Shown: one piece after another, positions 44,689 through 52,890 of the stretch | How positions within the stretch are numbered: position 1 is the stretch's first letter | Layout: each line of letters begins with the position of its first letter | Assembly: GCA_964398955.1 (NCBI GenBank) | Contig: CAYNOZ010000001.1 | Coordinates: 1-52,890 of the forward strand | Reading direction: 5' to 3' | Length of the DNA: 52,890 nt | Source: CAYNOZ01 sp964398955 | Lineage (GTDB): Archaea; Methanobacteriota_B; Thermococci; Thermococcales; CAYNOZ01 | Translations under genes and position numbers: made by a program | The notes under the pieces: model-generated | What the model was told of the DNA's origin: nothing | Seen by the model: the letters and a program-made list of their open reading frames with translations, nothing else | The model's database searches: none

Positions 44689-45864
44689 TTGAAAAAGATT
44701 GTTGAGGAGGCTGTGGATAGAGCCAAAGAAGAGGATCAGAATAATGAGAGCCAAACAGTTAAAAGAGTATCCGAATCTTCGGATAACTCGGTTAATGATA
44801 AGGATCCAAGAACAGAATACAATGAAAAAGCTAACGAAAAGATAAGAGAGTATACTGAAAAATCAAGAGCAAAGATACATGTAGTTGGAACCGGTGGGGC
44901 TGGATGTAATACTGTGGACAAACTAATGGAAAATAAGCCCGAAGGTTGTAATATAATAGCAGTTAATACTGATGCTCAGGATTTACTTCAAACTAAAGCT
45001 CATCAAAAAATTCTTATTGGTAAAGAAGTTACACAAGGTCTTGGAGCAGGTAATGACCCTAATAAAGGTGAAGAAGCTGCAGAAGAAGATGAAAGAGATA
45101 TAAGAGAAGCCTTAGATGGTGCCGATATGGTTTTCACAACTTGTGGTCTTGGTGGTGGAACTGGAACAGGATCTATTCCAGTAATCGCTAAGGTTGGTAA
45201 AAAGGTTGGTGCTCTTACTATTGGTGTAGTAACATTGCCTTTTACTGTAGAAGGAATTAAAAGACAAGAAAACGCTGAAAGAGGACTTGAAAAACTTAGA
45301 AAAGAAGCGGATACTGTAATTGTCATACCTAATGATAAACTCCTTGAAATTGCTCCTGATCTTTCTATTAACGAAGCTTTTGCAGTAGCTGATGAATTAC
45401 TTGTTAGGGCTGTAAAAGGTATAACTGAATTAATTACTAAAGAAGGATTAGTTAACCTTGATTTCGCAGATGTAAAATCCGTAATGAAAGACGGAGGAGT
45501 AGCTCTAATCGGAGTTGGTGAATCAAACACAGAAGGAAGAGCTGAAGAAGCTATAGAAGAAGCTCTAAACAGTCCCCTGATAGATGTAGATGTAACAGGA
45601 GCCAAAGGAGGGCTTATTAATATAATCGGTGGAGATATAAACCTAAGCGAAGCCGAACATATAGTAGAAGAAGTAGCAGAAAAACTCGATCCCTCTGCAG
45701 AAATTATATGGGGAGCAAGAGTTGAACCAGAACTAGATGAAACTTTAAGAGTTATGACAATAATTTCAGGCGTCTCATCGCCGTATATTATGGGTTCATC
45801 AGAAGAAGAAATTGAAGTAGAAGAAGGTGAAGGCGAAGTAGAACTAGATATCGAAAGAATCTAA
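44689..45864 (+). CDS. ftsZ: Cell division GTPase FtsZ
   Basis: FtsZ, 391 residues, the tubulin-like GTPase that forms the division ring. The tubulin signature GGGTGTG is at 155-161, with the GTP-base loop GGAGCNT at 69-75 and the catalytic T7 loop NLDFADVKSVM (about 255-265). An acidic 60-residue N-terminal extension and an acidic C-terminal tail flank the core. The start is TTG at 44689: AGGAGGG lies 7 bases upstream and no ATG is available near it. A TATA-like TTTATATATTA precedes. It leads the ftsZ-secE-spt5 string found across Euryarchaeota. Confidence 0.96.
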   Translation: MKKIVEEAVDRAKEEDQNNESQTVKRVSESSDNSVNDKDPRTEYNEKANEKIREYTEKSRAKIHVVGTGGAGCNTVDKLMENKPEGCNIIAVNTDAQDLLQTKAHQKILIGKEVTQGLGAGNDPNKGEEAAEEDERDIREALDGADMVFTTCGLGGGTGTGSIPVIAKVGKKVGALTIGVVTLPFTVEGIKRQENAERGLEKLRKEADTVIVIPNDKLLEIAPDLSINEAFAVADELLVRAVKGITELITKEGLVNLDFADVKSVMKDGGVALIGVGESNTEGRAEEAIEEALNSPLIDVDVTGAKGGLINIIGGDINLSEAEHIVEEVAEKLDPSAEIIWGARVEPELDETLRVMTIISGVSSPYIMGSSEEEIEVEEGEGEVELDIERI

Positions 45865-45913
45865 TTTTCAAAACTATTTTTTAACCTTTCTTATTTATAT
45901 TCTGAGGGATAAC

Positions 45914-46099
45914 ATGGAATTAGATGATATAAGAGATTTCATTTCAAAATGTATAAGAGTACTAAAAATTACAAAAAAACCTAGTAAAAAGGAATACAAA
46001 CTCACAGCGAGAGTAGTTGCTCTAGGAGTAATAATCATAGGATCAGTAGGATTTGCAATTAGTCTTCTAGTACAGGTCATACAAATGCTCGCTGGATAA
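45914..46099 (+). CDS. secE: Preprotein translocase subunit SecE (Sec61-gamma)
   Basis: A 61-residue single-pass membrane protein: a charged amphipathic N-terminal half (residues 1-29, ending KPSKKEYKLTAR) and a C-terminal hydrophobic helix (about 33-58). This is the complete Sec61-gamma architecture. Position between ftsZ and spt5 supports the call. A GAGGG site lies 8 bases before the ATG. Confidence 0.92.
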   Translation: MELDDIRDFISKCIRVLKITKKPSKKEYKLTARVVALGVIIIGSVGFAISLLVQVIQMLAG

Positions 46100-46114
46100 A
46101 AAAGAGGTGATTAA

Positions 46115-46564
46115 ATGCCAAGCTACGGTGTAAGAACTACCGTAGGACAAGAGAGAAGCGTCGCTGACCAATTAAGCCAAAAAGCAAAAAAGAGAAAAGG
46201 CGGCATCTACTCTATCTTATCTCCTGCGGAAGTTAGAGGATATTTGTTTGTTGAAGCGAGAAATGACGGATTAGTAGAGGATTTGATATCTTCAATAAGA
46301 CATGCTAAAGGCGTTCTTGAAGGAGAAGTAGAATTTTCTGAATTAGAACATTATATTGAATCTAAACCATCAGTTACTGGTATTGAAAGAGGAGATGTTG
46401 TTGAATTAATATCCGGACCATTTAAACGAGAAGAAGCTAGAGTTAAGAGAGTTGATGAGAAGAAAGATGAAGTTGTAGTAGAACTTATCGAGTCAATGGT
46501 CCCTACCCCCGTTACAGTAAAGGGGGATCACGTTAAACTTATAAGTAAAGAAGGAAATGAGTAG
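46115..46564 (+). CDS. spt5: Transcription elongation factor Spt5 (NusG)
   Basis: Archaeal Spt5, 149 residues, with an N-terminal NGN domain (1-85; TTVGQERSVADQL, YSILSPAEVRGYLFVEA) and a C-terminal KOW domain (about 88-140; RGDVVELISGPFKREEARV). It clamps RNA polymerase together with Spt4 and couples it to ribosomes. GAGGTG is present just before the ATG, 16 bases after secE. Confidence 0.95.
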   Translation: MPSYGVRTTVGQERSVADQLSQKAKKRKGGIYSILSPAEVRGYLFVEARNDGLVEDLISSIRHAKGVLEGEVEFSELEHYIESKPSVTGIERGDVVELISGPFKREEARVKRVDEKKDEVVVELIESMVPTPVTVKGDHVKLISKEGNE

Positions 46565-46575
46565 GAGAGGATTAC

Positions 46576-47061
46576 ATGAGCAAAGAAACAATCGAATCGC
46601 TCGTGGAAGGAGGACAAGCATCCCCTGGACCTCCACTTGGACCTGCATTAGGTCCTCTTGGAGTTAATATAGGTAAAGTTGTTAATGCTGTAAATGAAAA
46701 GACAGAAGCCTATGATGGGATGCAAGTTCCTGTTAAAATCATAGTAGACACAGAAACCAACGAATTCGAAATAGAAGTTGGAACCCCGCCTACTTCACAG
46801 CTCATTAAAAACGAGCTAGGAATAGAAAGTGGGGCTTCAGATGTGGCCGATGAAGTAGCTGGAGACATTACAATAGAAGAAGCTAAATCAGTTGCAGAGA
46901 AGAAAAAACCTGATCTACTAGCTGCAGACATAAAAGCTGGAGTAAAAGAGGTATTAGGTGCCTGTGTCTCTATGGGAATAAATTGCGAAGGAAAAGATCC
47001 AAGAATAATACAAAAAGAAATAGATAAAGGAGAATGGAATAACGAACTAGGAGGTGAATGA
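46576..47061 (+). CDS. rpl11: 50S ribosomal protein uL11
   Basis: Ribosomal protein L11, 161 residues, part of the GTPase-associated centre. The N-terminal GGQASPGPPLGPALGPLGVN segment and the C-terminal IKAGVKEVLGACVSMGINCEGKDP are diagnostic. It follows spt5 with a 11-base gap carrying GGAGAGG, and its 3' end reads into the ribosome binding site of rpl1. Confidence 0.97.
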   Translation: MSKETIESLVEGGQASPGPPLGPALGPLGVNIGKVVNAVNEKTEAYDGMQVPVKIIVDTETNEFEIEVGTPPTSQLIKNELGIESGASDVADEVAGDITIEEAKSVAEKKKPDLLAADIKAGVKEVLGACVSMGINCEGKDPRIIQKEIDKGEWNNELGGE

Positions 47062-47062
47062 A

Positions 47063-47704
47063 TTGAAATATGAATTCGAGGAGGCAGTGAAGAAGGCAAT
47101 TGAAGAATCCAAGCCGCGCAACTTCACACAATCAATAGACGTTATTATCAACCTTAAGGATGTTGACCTTAAGAATCCTGATAATAGAATTAAAAAAGAA
47201 GTTGTACTTCCAAATGGTAGAGGTAAGGAAGTGAAAGTCGGTCTATTCGGTGGAGAATCTTTCAGAATGAAAGGAAAAGATGCAGGTATAGACAGAGTAT
47301 TCGACAAAGAAACAGCCGAAGACATGGATAATAGTGAAAAGAAAAGCGTTGCCGAAGAGATCGATCACTTTATAGCCCAAGCCGATATGATGCCTATGAT
47401 AGGAAGAGAATGGGGTAAAGTGCTTGGACCAAGAAGCAAAATGCCTGATCCAATGCCTCCAACAGTATCAGAATCAGAACTGGAAAAAACTATAAACGAT
47501 CTACGGGATACTATCAGATTAGATTCTGGGGAAGATCCAGTAGTTCATTCTGCTGTAGGTACTGAAGATATGGAGATAGAGGATATAGTGGGAAATACGG
47601 AAATCGTGCTTGAAAATGTTATGAATACTTATGAGATGGGAGAAACTAGAATAGGTAAAATCTACGTTAAGACCACTATGGGTCCGACAGTGGAGGTTAA
47701 ATAA
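47063..47704 (+). CDS. rpl1: 50S ribosomal protein uL1
   Basis: Ribosomal protein L1, about 213 residues, building the L1 stalk. Recognised by RNFTQSIDVIINLKDVDLK, the ADMMPMIGREWGKVLGPR segment and PDPMPPTV. The frame begins at GTG 47054, but AGGAGGTG at 47048-47055 is correctly spaced for TTG 47063, and family members start with the M-x-x-x-I/F-E-E-AV pattern seen from there; I chose TTG. Start follows the rpl11 stop by one base. L1 of methanogens represses its own operon by binding its mRNA; I did not identify the site. Confidence 0.95.
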   Translation: MKYEFEEAVKKAIEESKPRNFTQSIDVIINLKDVDLKNPDNRIKKEVVLPNGRGKEVKVGLFGGESFRMKGKDAGIDRVFDKETAEDMDNSEKKSVAEEIDHFIAQADMMPMIGREWGKVLGPRSKMPDPMPPTVSESELEKTINDLRDTIRLDSGEDPVVHSAVGTEDMEIEDIVGNTEIVLENVMNTYEMGETRIGKIYVKTTMGPTVEVK

Positions 47705-48738
47705 TGACAACAGAAGAAGTTGCTCCGTGGAAAAGAGAAGAAGTTAAAGATCTGAAAGAGACTATCAAAAGTGGATCTGTAGTAGGAATAATTAATCTAG
47801 AGGGAGTGCCAGCAAAATCTTTACAAGAAATGAGATCAAAACTACGTGGAGATGCAAAGATAAGAGGATCCAGGAATAAACTAATTCAAATAGCGCTAGA
47901 AATGATTTCAGAGGAAGAAGATGATGAAGAAATCAAGAAACTGAAAGAATACATTAAAAGAAGCTCAGCTATTCTAGTATCTAATAAAAACCCATTTAAG
48001 CTCCATAAAATGTTAGAAGAAAGTAAAACATCTGCTCCAGCAAAACCAGGGGCTATAGCACCCAACGATATAATAGTTCCTGAAGGAGGTACTGATTTCG
48101 CACCTGGACCTATAGTCGGTGACCTACAAAGCGTTGGAATCGCTGCTCAGATAGAAGAAGGAGATGTAGTAATAACAGAAGATTCAACAGTAACTAAAGA
48201 AGGAGAAGAGATAACAGAAGAAGTAGCTAATATTTTAGGAAGACTAGGAATTGAACCTTTAGAAGTAGGACTAGACACTTTTGCAATGTACGAAGATGGA
48301 ACAATATACACACCAGACATCCTTGAAGTTGAAGAAGAAGAAACTCTCACCAAACTAGAAAACGGAGTGACAAGAGCAATGAATTTATCAGTAAACGCTT
48401 CATACCCAACAGACAAGAACATAGACCATTTGATACAAAAAGCATTTACAGAAATGAAGAATCTTTCAATAGAATCAGACTTCATAACTGATGCAACATT
48501 AGAAGAGATAATAAACAAATCAGTTAACAGCATGTACTCACTAGCTGAGAATTTAGACGAAGACTCTTTAGACAAAGAGTTAAAAGAGAGAATAAATTCA
48601 AATCAAAATAAATCTGAACAAACTGAGAAAGAAGTTGAGCCCGAAAAAGAAGAGAATAAAGAAGAAGTCGAAGAGAAAGAAACCGAAGAGGAAGAAGAGG
48701 AAGAAGATTCTCTAGATGGTATGGGCGCGATGTTTTAA
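47704..48738 (+). CDS. rpl10: 50S ribosomal protein uL10 (P0)
   Basis: Stalk base protein L10/P0, 344 residues. The N-terminal rRNA-binding domain (APWKREEVKDLKETI), the RGSRNKLIQIAL and PAKPGAIAPNDI segments, and the long C-terminal helical region for P1 binding are present. The C terminus is a Glu-rich hinge ending DGMGAMF, the same tail as the L12/P1 protein encoded next. The ATG overlaps the rpl1 stop by one base. Confidence 0.96.
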   Translation: MTTEEVAPWKREEVKDLKETIKSGSVVGIINLEGVPAKSLQEMRSKLRGDAKIRGSRNKLIQIALEMISEEEDDEEIKKLKEYIKRSSAILVSNKNPFKLHKMLEESKTSAPAKPGAIAPNDIIVPEGGTDFAPGPIVGDLQSVGIAAQIEEGDVVITEDSTVTKEGEEITEEVANILGRLGIEPLEVGLDTFAMYEDGTIYTPDILEVEEEETLTKLENGVTRAMNLSVNASYPTDKNIDHLIQKAFTEMKNLSIESDFITDATLEEIINKSVNSMYSLAENLDEDSLDKELKERINSNQNKSEQTEKEVEPEKEENKEEVEEKETEEEEEEEDSLDGMGAMF

Positions 48739-48770
48739 AATAAACAAACTAAATACAGGAGGTGAATCTA

Positions 48771-49100
48771 ATGGAATACGTATATGCAGCTTTGCTCTTA
48801 AATGCGGCTGATAAAGAAATTGATGAAGATGGAATTTCCAAAATCTTAGAATCTGCTGGTGTTGAAGTTGACGATGCCAGAGTAAAAGCTCTAGTAGCTT
48901 CACTAGAAGGTGTAGACATAGAAGAAGCCATAGAAAAGGCTTCAGTACCAGCTAGCACAGGAACCTCTTCCGAAGTCAGTGAAACAGAAGAAGTCGAAGA
49001 AGAAGAAGCCGAATCTAAAGAGGAAGAAGAAGAGGAAGAAGAAGAGGAAGAAGAAGAGGAAGAAGAAGAAATGGACGGATTAGGAGCAATGTTCGGTTAA
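48771..49100 (+). CDS. rpl12: 50S ribosomal protein P1 (aL12)
   Basis: Archaeal stalk protein L12/P1, 109 residues. Residues 1-58 form the dimerisation/P0-binding domain (MEYVYAALLLNAADKEI). A very acidic Glu-rich hinge (about 70-98) and the factor-binding tail DGLGAMFG follow. A GTG at 48762 is in frame, but AGGAGGTG at 48757-48764 is spaced for ATG 48771. It ends the ribosomal string. Confidence 0.96.
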   Translation: MEYVYAALLLNAADKEIDEDGISKILESAGVEVDDARVKALVASLEGVDIEEAIEKASVPASTGTSSEVSETEEVEEEEAESKEEEEEEEEEEEEEEEEEMDGLGAMFG

Positions 49101-49160
49101 GAAAATATATTTAAATCTCTATTTCTTATTTCTGTTTAGTTTATAATTTTTATACTTCGA

Positions 49161-49234
49161 GGGCCCGTAGCCTAGCCCGGACAGGGCATTGGCCTTCGGA
49201 GCCAATGACGGGGGTTCAAATCCCTCCGGGCCCG
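49161..49234 (+). tRNA. tRNA-Arg (anticodon TCG)
   Basis: Acceptor stem GGGCCCG/CGGGCCC, anticodon loop CTTCGGA (TCG) on TTGGC/GCCAA, T arm GGGGGTTCAAATCCCTC. Discriminator G is followed by CTT, so CCA is not encoded. A TATA-like TATATTTAAAT at 49106-49116 may drive it together with the next tRNA. Confidence 0.96.
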
Positions 49235-49245
49235 CTTAGGCCGTG

Positions 49246-49321
49246 AGCCCGGTAGTGTAGCGGCCAATCATGCGAGGCTCTGGACCTCGTGACAGCGGTT
49301 CGAATCCGCTCCGGGCTACCA
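49246..49321 (+). tRNA. tRNA-Gln (anticodon CTG)
   Basis: Acceptor stem AGCCCGG/CCGGGCT, anticodon loop CTCTGGA (CTG) on CGAGG/CCTCG, T arm AGCGGTTCGAATCCGCT, with CCA encoded at 49319-49321. It follows tRNA-Arg by 11 bases. Confidence 0.96.
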
Positions 49322-49350
49322 CTTCTAAATATTAAGTCAAAGGTGATTTA

Positions 49351-50331
49351 ATGTCTGACCAAAAGCCAAAACTATTTTCAACTTTTGAACTTCGTGATGA
49401 CACTCAAGATTATCTATCAGATAAATTTGAATTTGATCATTGGGATGAAAAAGGGAATATACCCCAAGAAAAGCTAATAGAAAAAGCAAAAGACGTTGAA
49501 GTTTTATTATGCTTTGCTCTAGATGATATTAACAAGGAACTAATAGAAAATTCCAACAACTTAGAGGTTATTAGCACTAGAACAGCTGGATATGACCATA
49601 TAGATATTGATTCAGCTTATGAGAATAATATTAAAGTTACTAAAGTTTCTGAACCTATTACTGAAGGAGTAGCTGAGACAACATTAGGACTAATGTTAAG
49701 TTTAGGAAGAGGAATCCATCAAGCTAATAATTACATGATGGATGAAAAATGGGAAATGAAAGAAGTTTGGAAAAATCCATGGAAAATAAAGATCCTTAAG
49801 GATAAGGTAGCTGGAATTGCAGGGATGGGGGCTATTGGTAAAAGAATTACCGAACTACTAGATACTTTAGGGATGGAAATTCTTTATTACAATAGAAGCA
49901 GAAAAGAAGATATTGAAGAGAAGTACGGCGCTGAATACGTGGAATTAGAAGATTTAACGGTTCGATCAGATTATGTAATATCTGCCCTACCATTGACAGA
50001 AGAAACAAAGCATACTTTTAGTGAAGAAGTATTCCAGAAAATGAAGGAATTCTCAACATTTATAAACATATCACGTGGAGGTTTAGTAGATACTAAAGCA
50101 CTTTTAAAAGCTCTAGATGAGGGATGGATCAAGAATGCAGCGATTGATGTTTATGAAGAAGAACCTTTGCCTCAGGATTCAGAATTATTTGAAATAGAAG
50201 AAGATAAGCTACTTCTAACCCCACACATGGCCGGTTTATCTATAGAAACTGGAAAATACGCTGGATTAGAAGCTGCAAAGAATGCTTACAAAGTTTTAAA
50301 TGGGGAAGAGATAGAAAACTTAGTGAAATAG
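49351..50331 (+). CDS. D-2-hydroxyacid dehydrogenase (NAD-dependent)
   Basis: A 326-residue D-isomer-specific 2-hydroxyacid dehydrogenase. The Rossmann signature GIAGMGAIGKRI is near residues 154-165; the catalytic Arg lies in SRGGLVD (about 240), the Glu in DVYEEEP and the His in PHMAG (about 293). Substrate could be glyoxylate, hydroxypyruvate, pyruvate or another small 2-oxoacid; the sequence lacks the C-terminal ACT domain of SerA. GGTGATTTAATG gives a clear ribosome binding site. Confidence 0.88.
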   Translation: MSDQKPKLFSTFELRDDTQDYLSDKFEFDHWDEKGNIPQEKLIEKAKDVEVLLCFALDDINKELIENSNNLEVISTRTAGYDHIDIDSAYENNIKVTKVSEPITEGVAETTLGLMLSLGRGIHQANNYMMDEKWEMKEVWKNPWKIKILKDKVAGIAGMGAIGKRITELLDTLGMEILYYNRSRKEDIEEKYGAEYVELEDLTVRSDYVISALPLTEETKHTFSEEVFQKMKEFSTFINISRGGLVDTKALLKALDEGWIKNAAIDVYEEEPLPQDSELFEIEEDKLLLTPHMAGLSIETGKYAGLEAAKNAYKVLNGEEIENLVK

Positions 50332-50481
50332 AAGACAAAGATCTTAAAATTCTTTGAAATGGAAGATACTTCTTTAGGTTAAGTTAAAGTTAGAGATAAT
50401 TGATTTCTTTACCCTAAAGAAGGTTCTATTCATAATCTTAGACATCAATCTAAAGAGAATGATGATAAAATATTTTATTGT

Positions 50482-51591
50482 ATGATTGTAAGGTTTTTAA
50501 GGGTTTCAATGCAAAGGTTTCTAAGAAACGATTTTTTGTTTTCATTGTTTTTGACTATTTTTTTAGTTCTTGCCATTATTGGTAGATACTTGTACTTTAA
50601 ACCTCCTGAGTTAATACCTCTTTTGCTAGTTTTTGTTTTTTGGGCAAGTTTGGTTTTAGGTTATAGATCAAATATTGAAGTTCCTAAAGCTATTTATATG
50701 ATTATAGTTTTCTTTGCTTCATTATCATTTATTCAGTTTAGTTTGTTATCTTTTGGTTTCATCTTTATTTTATTGTTAATTCTTTTTTCTTTAACAGAAA
50801 CTGGCTATTTGCAGAAGTATGAAAAAAAGTTTGGTTATTTGTTCTTCATTGCAGGGTTTTCTATAATTATTTTTGGATTTTATAGATTAGGAATTCCTAT
50901 ATTAAGCCCTGAAAATCGTTATGGTAGTATGTGGATTTTCTCTACAGGAGCCATGGTTTTTTTCGTGTTTTCTATAGCTTTAGTTAAGGATTTAAAAATT
51001 TTTATAGGATCACTTTTTTTAATTCTTGTTTCAACATTCAGATCGAGTTCTTTTATTCTTCTTTTAACTTACTTCTTTTCAAAAAAATTGAATAAAAAAA
51101 GAGTTATTGGTTTAGTAATTGGAAGCTTTTTAATTCTTTTAGTAGGTAACTATGTAGCCCTTGAAACTAGAGGTTGGGATTTCACAGTCCTCAAACTAAT
51201 TTTAAATAGATCTGGGTTTACTTATAGTGTTTATCAGGATTTGGTTCAGACTTCTCTTCCATTCGGCAGATTTCATGGAGAACTAATTCTTTCAAATAAT
51301 CCTGGTATCTTAATTTCAAATTTGTATGATTATTTAAATCCTGGTCAGAGTTACACGAGCTTCTTTTTCGGTCAACCTGTGGCTGATTTCGGAATTTTCG
51401 GGTCCTTAGAATGTTTTCTATATGGTTTACTTTTGAAAAAAATTGAATATGTAAAAAGATTTAAAGCTATAGGTATTTCTTTTAGTATAGTAATAATTGA
51501 AATTGGAATTACTGGTTTGCCCCTTGGGGTATTGGCCTTTTGTTCATATTTAGTGAAAATTCAAAATGAAAAAAAGGAGGAAAATACATGA
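50482..51591 (+). CDS. Polytopic membrane protein, putative oligosaccharide repeat polymerase
   Basis: A 369-residue protein with about ten hydrophobic segments spread from residue 18 to 355 and short charged loops. A large loop around 225-300 contains RSGFTYSVYQDLVQ, FGRFHGELIL and VADFGIFGS. This layout resembles the archaeal putative O-antigen polymerase family (PF01901) or other Wzy-like repeat polymerases, which join glycan units on a lipid carrier. The assignment is by overall layout and a few motifs. Its last codons overlap the apgM start by 4 bases. The coding strand is very T-rich, partly because hydrophobic codons are T-rich. Confidence 0.65.
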   Translation: MIVRFLRVSMQRFLRNDFLFSLFLTIFLVLAIIGRYLYFKPPELIPLLLVFVFWASLVLGYRSNIEVPKAIYMIIVFFASLSFIQFSLLSFGFIFILLLILFSLTETGYLQKYEKKFGYLFFIAGFSIIIFGFYRLGIPILSPENRYGSMWIFSTGAMVFFVFSIALVKDLKIFIGSLFLILVSTFRSSSFILLLTYFFSKKLNKKRVIGLVIGSFLILLVGNYVALETRGWDFTVLKLILNRSGFTYSVYQDLVQTSLPFGRFHGELILSNNPGILISNLYDYLNPGQSYTSFFFGQPVADFGIFGSLECFLYGLLLKKIEYVKRFKAIGISFSIVIIEIGITGLPLGVLAFCSYLVKIQNEKKEENT

Positions 51592-52832
51592 AAAAATTTA
51601 GTGAACCCGTTAAAAGGAAGGGTTTGTTGATAGTACTAGATGGGGCTGGAGATCGTCCAATTAAGGATTTAGATGGTAAAACTCCTTATGAATATGCTAA
51701 AACATCTAATTTAGATAAACTAAGCGAAATTGGTATTAACGGGTTAATGGATCCGATAAAACCAGGCCAACCTGCTGGTAGTGATACATCGCATCTTTCA
51801 TTGCTTGGAAATAATCCTTATGAAACTTATAAAGGTAGAGGATATCTTGAAGCCTTAGGAGTTGGATTGGAACTGGATGAGAGTAATATTGCATTTAGAT
51901 GTAATTACGGGACTTTAAGAAATGGTAAGATAGTTGATAGGAGGGCTGGAAGAATAAAGGAAGGAACAGAAGAATTGGCAAAATCAATACAAGAGGAAGT
52001 AAATCTTCCAGTAAATTTTAAATTTAAAGACTCTACAGAACATCGTGCAGTTTTAGTGCTTGAAGAAGGTTCGACTAAGATTACAGACGGTGATCCTCAT
52101 GACATTAATAAGGAACCCTTGGAGATAACTCCTAAATCAGAGGAAGGTGAAAAAACAGCTAAACTTCTTAATGAATTCGTTAATCAGGCACATAATATTT
52201 TAAAAAACCATGAAGTTAATTTGAAAAGAGAAAAAGATAATAAGTTACCCGCAAACTATATCTTGGTTAGAGGAGCCGGAAAAAAACCTTCTACATTAGA
52301 TTTTAATAATAAATACGACGTCAAACCATCAGCTGTTGTTCCTACTGCCTTAGTAAGAGGAACACTGAGATCAATGGGATTCAAAATTTTAGATGTGAAA
52401 GGAGCAACCGGAGGATATGACACAAATGCAATAGCTAAGGCAAATAGAGTCATAGAAGAATTCAAGAATGATAGAGACTTCATATTCCTACATTTCAAGG
52501 CAACAGATCTTGCAGGACACGATGGAGACCCTGAAAAGAAAATAGAAATGATAGAAAAAGCTGACAAAATGGTTGGAAAACTACATGAAAAACTAGAACT
52601 ATCCAAATACGCAATAGCCTTAACCTCAGACCACTCCACACCCTGTGAAGTGATGAACCATAGTGGAGATCCAGTTCCAATAGTAATAGCAGGTGGTGGA
52701 GTAAGAACTGATAATGTAAACAAATTTGGAGAAAGACCCTGTTCTAAAGGTGGGCTAGGCAGAATTAACGGCAAAGACGTATTACTCACTATAATGGATC
52801 TAATGGGAAATACTAAAAAATATGGAGCTTAG
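51588..52832 (+). CDS. apgM: Archaeal 2,3-BPG-independent phosphoglycerate mutase
   Basis: Cofactor-independent phosphoglycerate mutase of the archaeal (ApgM) alkaline-phosphatase-superfamily type, 414 residues. It interconverts 3- and 2-phosphoglycerate in glycolysis and gluconeogenesis. Metal and nucleophile motifs are LIVLDGAGDRP (14-24), AGSDTSHLSLLG (62-73, catalytic Ser), HFKATDLAGHDGD (about 303) and LTSDHSTPCE (about 345). AGGAGG-like AAGGAGGAAA precedes the ATG inside the upstream gene, so the two are coupled. Confidence 0.95.
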   Translation: MKKFSEPVKRKGLLIVLDGAGDRPIKDLDGKTPYEYAKTSNLDKLSEIGINGLMDPIKPGQPAGSDTSHLSLLGNNPYETYKGRGYLEALGVGLELDESNIAFRCNYGTLRNGKIVDRRAGRIKEGTEELAKSIQEEVNLPVNFKFKDSTEHRAVLVLEEGSTKITDGDPHDINKEPLEITPKSEEGEKTAKLLNEFVNQAHNILKNHEVNLKREKDNKLPANYILVRGAGKKPSTLDFNNKYDVKPSAVVPTALVRGTLRSMGFKILDVKGATGGYDTNAIAKANRVIEEFKNDRDFIFLHFKATDLAGHDGDPEKKIEMIEKADKMVGKLHEKLELSKYAIALTSDHSTPCEVMNHSGDPVPIVIAGGGVRTDNVNKFGERPCSKGGLGRINGKDVLLTIMDLMGNTKKYGA

Positions 52833-52840
52833 ACAGTCAA

Positions 52841-52890
52841 CTACCCCGCCCTAAAGGAAGGGGCTTGTATATGGTACCGCCAGACCATAG
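52841..52890 (+). mobile_element. IS200/IS605-like terminal hairpin at the window edge
   Basis: CCCCGCCCTAAAGGAAGGGG (52844-52863) forms an 8-bp stem with two mismatches and a TAAA loop, followed by CTTG. A second hairpin TATGGT/ACCATA lies at 52870-52889. The first hairpin resembles, from memory, the subterminal palindromes of archaeal IS200/IS605 elements. The remainder of such an element would lie beyond the window. Confidence 0.4.

Noticed and set aside
45003..45605. A 200-codon frame opposite ftsZ
   Set aside because: It is a Ser/Ala-rich shadow frame of a highly conserved gene; long antisense frames here follow from codon usage.
48999..49071. GAA/GAG-rich tract as a simple repeat expansion
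   Set aside because: It encodes the normal acidic hinge of archaeal L12/P1 just before the DGLGAMFG tail.
52256..52789. A 177-codon frame opposite apgM
   Set aside because: Shadow frame with low-complexity Ser/Pro/Leu content and no motif.

Overview
The window is a gene-dense stretch of an AT-rich euryarchaeal chromosome. Archaeal hallmarks are a split RNA polymerase largest subunit (rpoA1/rpoA2), rpoH, a NusA-like KH protein, EF-1A and EF-2, aL12/P1, SecE, Spt5, FtsZ, an XPB-Bax1 pair, D-aminoacyl-tRNA deacylase DtdA and archaeal-type phosphoglycerate mutase. Many proteins are moderately acidic. Formate-linked metabolism sits beside purine synthesis. Together these would fit a methanogen-related or halophilic euryarchaeon such as Methanonatronarchaeia, but that placement is a guess from gene content; no methanogenesis marker is present.

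Layout. Positions 1-30 look like the right end of an IS200/IS605 (TnpB) element. 93-3018: XPB helicase and its nuclease partner Bax1, the latter apparently started at an ATT codon. 3101-5374: small metabolic and hypothetical genes (PTPS/QueD, nitroreductase, FUN14-type membrane protein, phosphodiesterase). 5584-19010 (minus strand): the transcription/translation block rpoH-rpoB-rpoA1-rpoA2-rpl30e-nusA-rps12-rps7-EF2-EF1A-rps10, followed by tRNA-Ser; rpoB is unsplit. 19171-19361: tRNA-Lys and tRNA-Asp. 19961-22712 (mostly plus): amidohydrolase, archaetidylinositol-phosphate-synthase-like enzyme, a previously uncalled 55-residue CGC-containing protein (minus) and a purine-type phosphoribosyltransferase. 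22898-26946 (minus): fdhA-mobA-fdhD. 26981-41733 (minus): a 12-gene purine operon purT-purF-purD-HAD-pfkB-purSL-purQ-purM-purC-purE-purP-purP2. 42276-42974: a GfcR-type PRTase-domain regulator. 43005-43176: tRNA-Gly and tRNA-Phe. 43283-49100 (plus): PUA protein, dtdA, ftsZ, secE, spt5, rpl11, rpl1, rpl10, rpl12. 49161-49321: tRNA-Arg and tRNA-Gln. 49351-52832: a D-2-hydroxyacid dehydrogenase, a polytopic polymerase-like membrane protein and apgM. The window ends in another IS200/IS605-like hairpin.

How the genes work together. The purine operon makes IMP precursors from PRPP and uses free formate twice, through PurT (step 3) and PurP (step 9). Immediately downstream on the same strand lie a formate dehydrogenase catalytic subunit and two of its maturation genes. 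I infer a module in which the dehydrogenase reduces CO2 to supply formate for purine synthesis. The formate dehydrogenase is itself odd: its N-terminal NuoG-like region is still recognisable by sequence, but most iron-sulfur ligands have been replaced, often by Tyr or Phe, while the catalytic domain is intact. This is the strongest novelty candidate in the window.

Several intergenic regions carry short related hairpin ends that look like IS200/IS605 right ends (omega-RNA scaffolds) without any tnpB.
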